The position numbers were made by a program, and so were the translations under genes. DNA of 64,000 nucleotides from Diphasiastrum complanatum (taxonomy: Eukaryota > Streptophyta > Lycopodiopsida > Lycopodiales > Lycopodiaceae), in NCBI GenBank assembly GCA_029204225.1, contig CM055110.1, forward strand, positions 39,743,515 through 39,807,514. The letters are read 5' to 3'. The notes under the pieces are model-generated. The model made no database searches and was not told the origin of the DNA. It was given only the letters and a program-made list of their open reading frames with translations. Below, one piece after another: positions 63,758 to 64,000 of this stretch (the first letter of the stretch is position 1; every line of letters starts with the position of its first letter).

Positions 63758-64000
63758 CTAGGCCTAGGATGTAATGTATCTCTCCTAGATCTTGCATTTT
63801 AAACTCACATCCAAGTGCTAGCTTGGTGTCATCAACTAGCTTGATACAACTTCCACAAAGAATAATGTCATCAACATAAATTAGAAGAATGACAATATTG
63901 CTATCAACAAACTTTAGATACATGGAAGGATCATAGTCACTAAGAGTAAATCCTAGTGAGATAAGAAAAGAGTTAAGTCTTGAATACCATGATCTTGGTG
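63758..64000 (-). CDS. E10 reverse transcriptase, partial
   Basis: Minus-strand frame open to the window end: RSWYSRLNSFLISLGFTLSD, MYLKFVDSNIVILLIYVDD (RT catalytic Tyr-x-Asp-Asp box), then KMQDLGEIHYILGLEI up to the E11 insertion. It has four residues (LISL-type) that E6 and E8 lack at the same place. Confidence 0.88.

Larger units (their letters stand above)
60940..64000 (-). mobile_element. E10: 3' part of an E2-family copia element, running off the window
   Basis: Inserted in the RT of E9. The 3' LTR is 60940-61673; RNase H and RT lie on the minus strand upstream, with E11 nested at 62534-63752. The 5' part is beyond 64000. The five bases before the LTR are ACAAC; the matching duplication would lie outside the window. 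Confidence 0.9.

Overview
The window reads as intergenic DNA from a large, repeat-rich land-plant genome. It is AT-rich, with long (GA)n, (CT)n and (TA)n microsatellites, nested Ty1/copia and Ty3/gypsy LTR retrotransposons, tRNA-iMet-type (TGGTATCAGAGC) and tRNA-Asp-type primer binding sites, and a plant Transposase_24-like fragment. I found no intact host gene, tRNA, rRNA or CRISPR. The species cannot be named from the sequence; a conifer-like or other large plant genome is a guess.

Layout. 1-3.6 kb: unassigned DNA with old repeats. 4.0-9.5 kb: complete but coding-dead copia element E1 (TSD GAGAT), inserted into a decayed Transposase_24-like gene (3.6-4.0 and 9.5-10.1 kb). 10.3-13.7 kb: microsatellite, a long imperfect hairpin, gypsy scraps. 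13.75-16.27 kb: 5' half of copia element E2 (LTR, PBS, open gag-protease), cut off by another repeat. 16.3-20.8 kb: unassigned, with short palindromes and microsatellites. 20.9-22.1 kb: LINE ORF1-like pseudogene. 22.15-22.75 kb: GC-rich element with terminal inverted repeats. 23.0-28.0 kb: decayed gypsy element E3 (gag, three zinc knuckles, protease, linker) with a GT-rich minisatellite leader. 28.77-35.19 kb: full-length copia element E4 (TSD TGTGG, two 655-bp LTRs with about five differences, one uninterrupted 1317-residue gag-pol), the only element here that looks potentially active; it sits inside an older LTR-like repeat.

35.4-37.9 kb: old repeats. 37.97-42.92 kb: a decayed ORF with no recognised domain, lying on the minus strand downstream of a tRNA-Asp PBS and an LTR end (E5), so it may be the cargo or ORF1 of a large gypsy derivative. 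42.92-45.90 kb: 3' part of copia element E6. 46.47-47.89 kb: 3' end of copia element E7 and its LTR. 47.89-54.03 kb: full-length copia element E8 (TSD TTTTC), same family as E6. 54.0-58.3 kb: unassigned. 58.33-60.94 kb: mosaic copia element E9, joining two families. 60.94-64.0 kb: minus-strand copia element E10 (E2 family) inserted into E9 and itself carrying a 1219-bp solo LTR (E11; TSD AATTT).

The history is nested: E1 in the transposase gene, E4 in an older LTR, E8 in E7-derived DNA, E10 in E9, E11 in E10. Coding capacity is retroviral-like (Gag, aspartic protease, integrase, RT, RNase H), and only E4 retains all of it in one frame.
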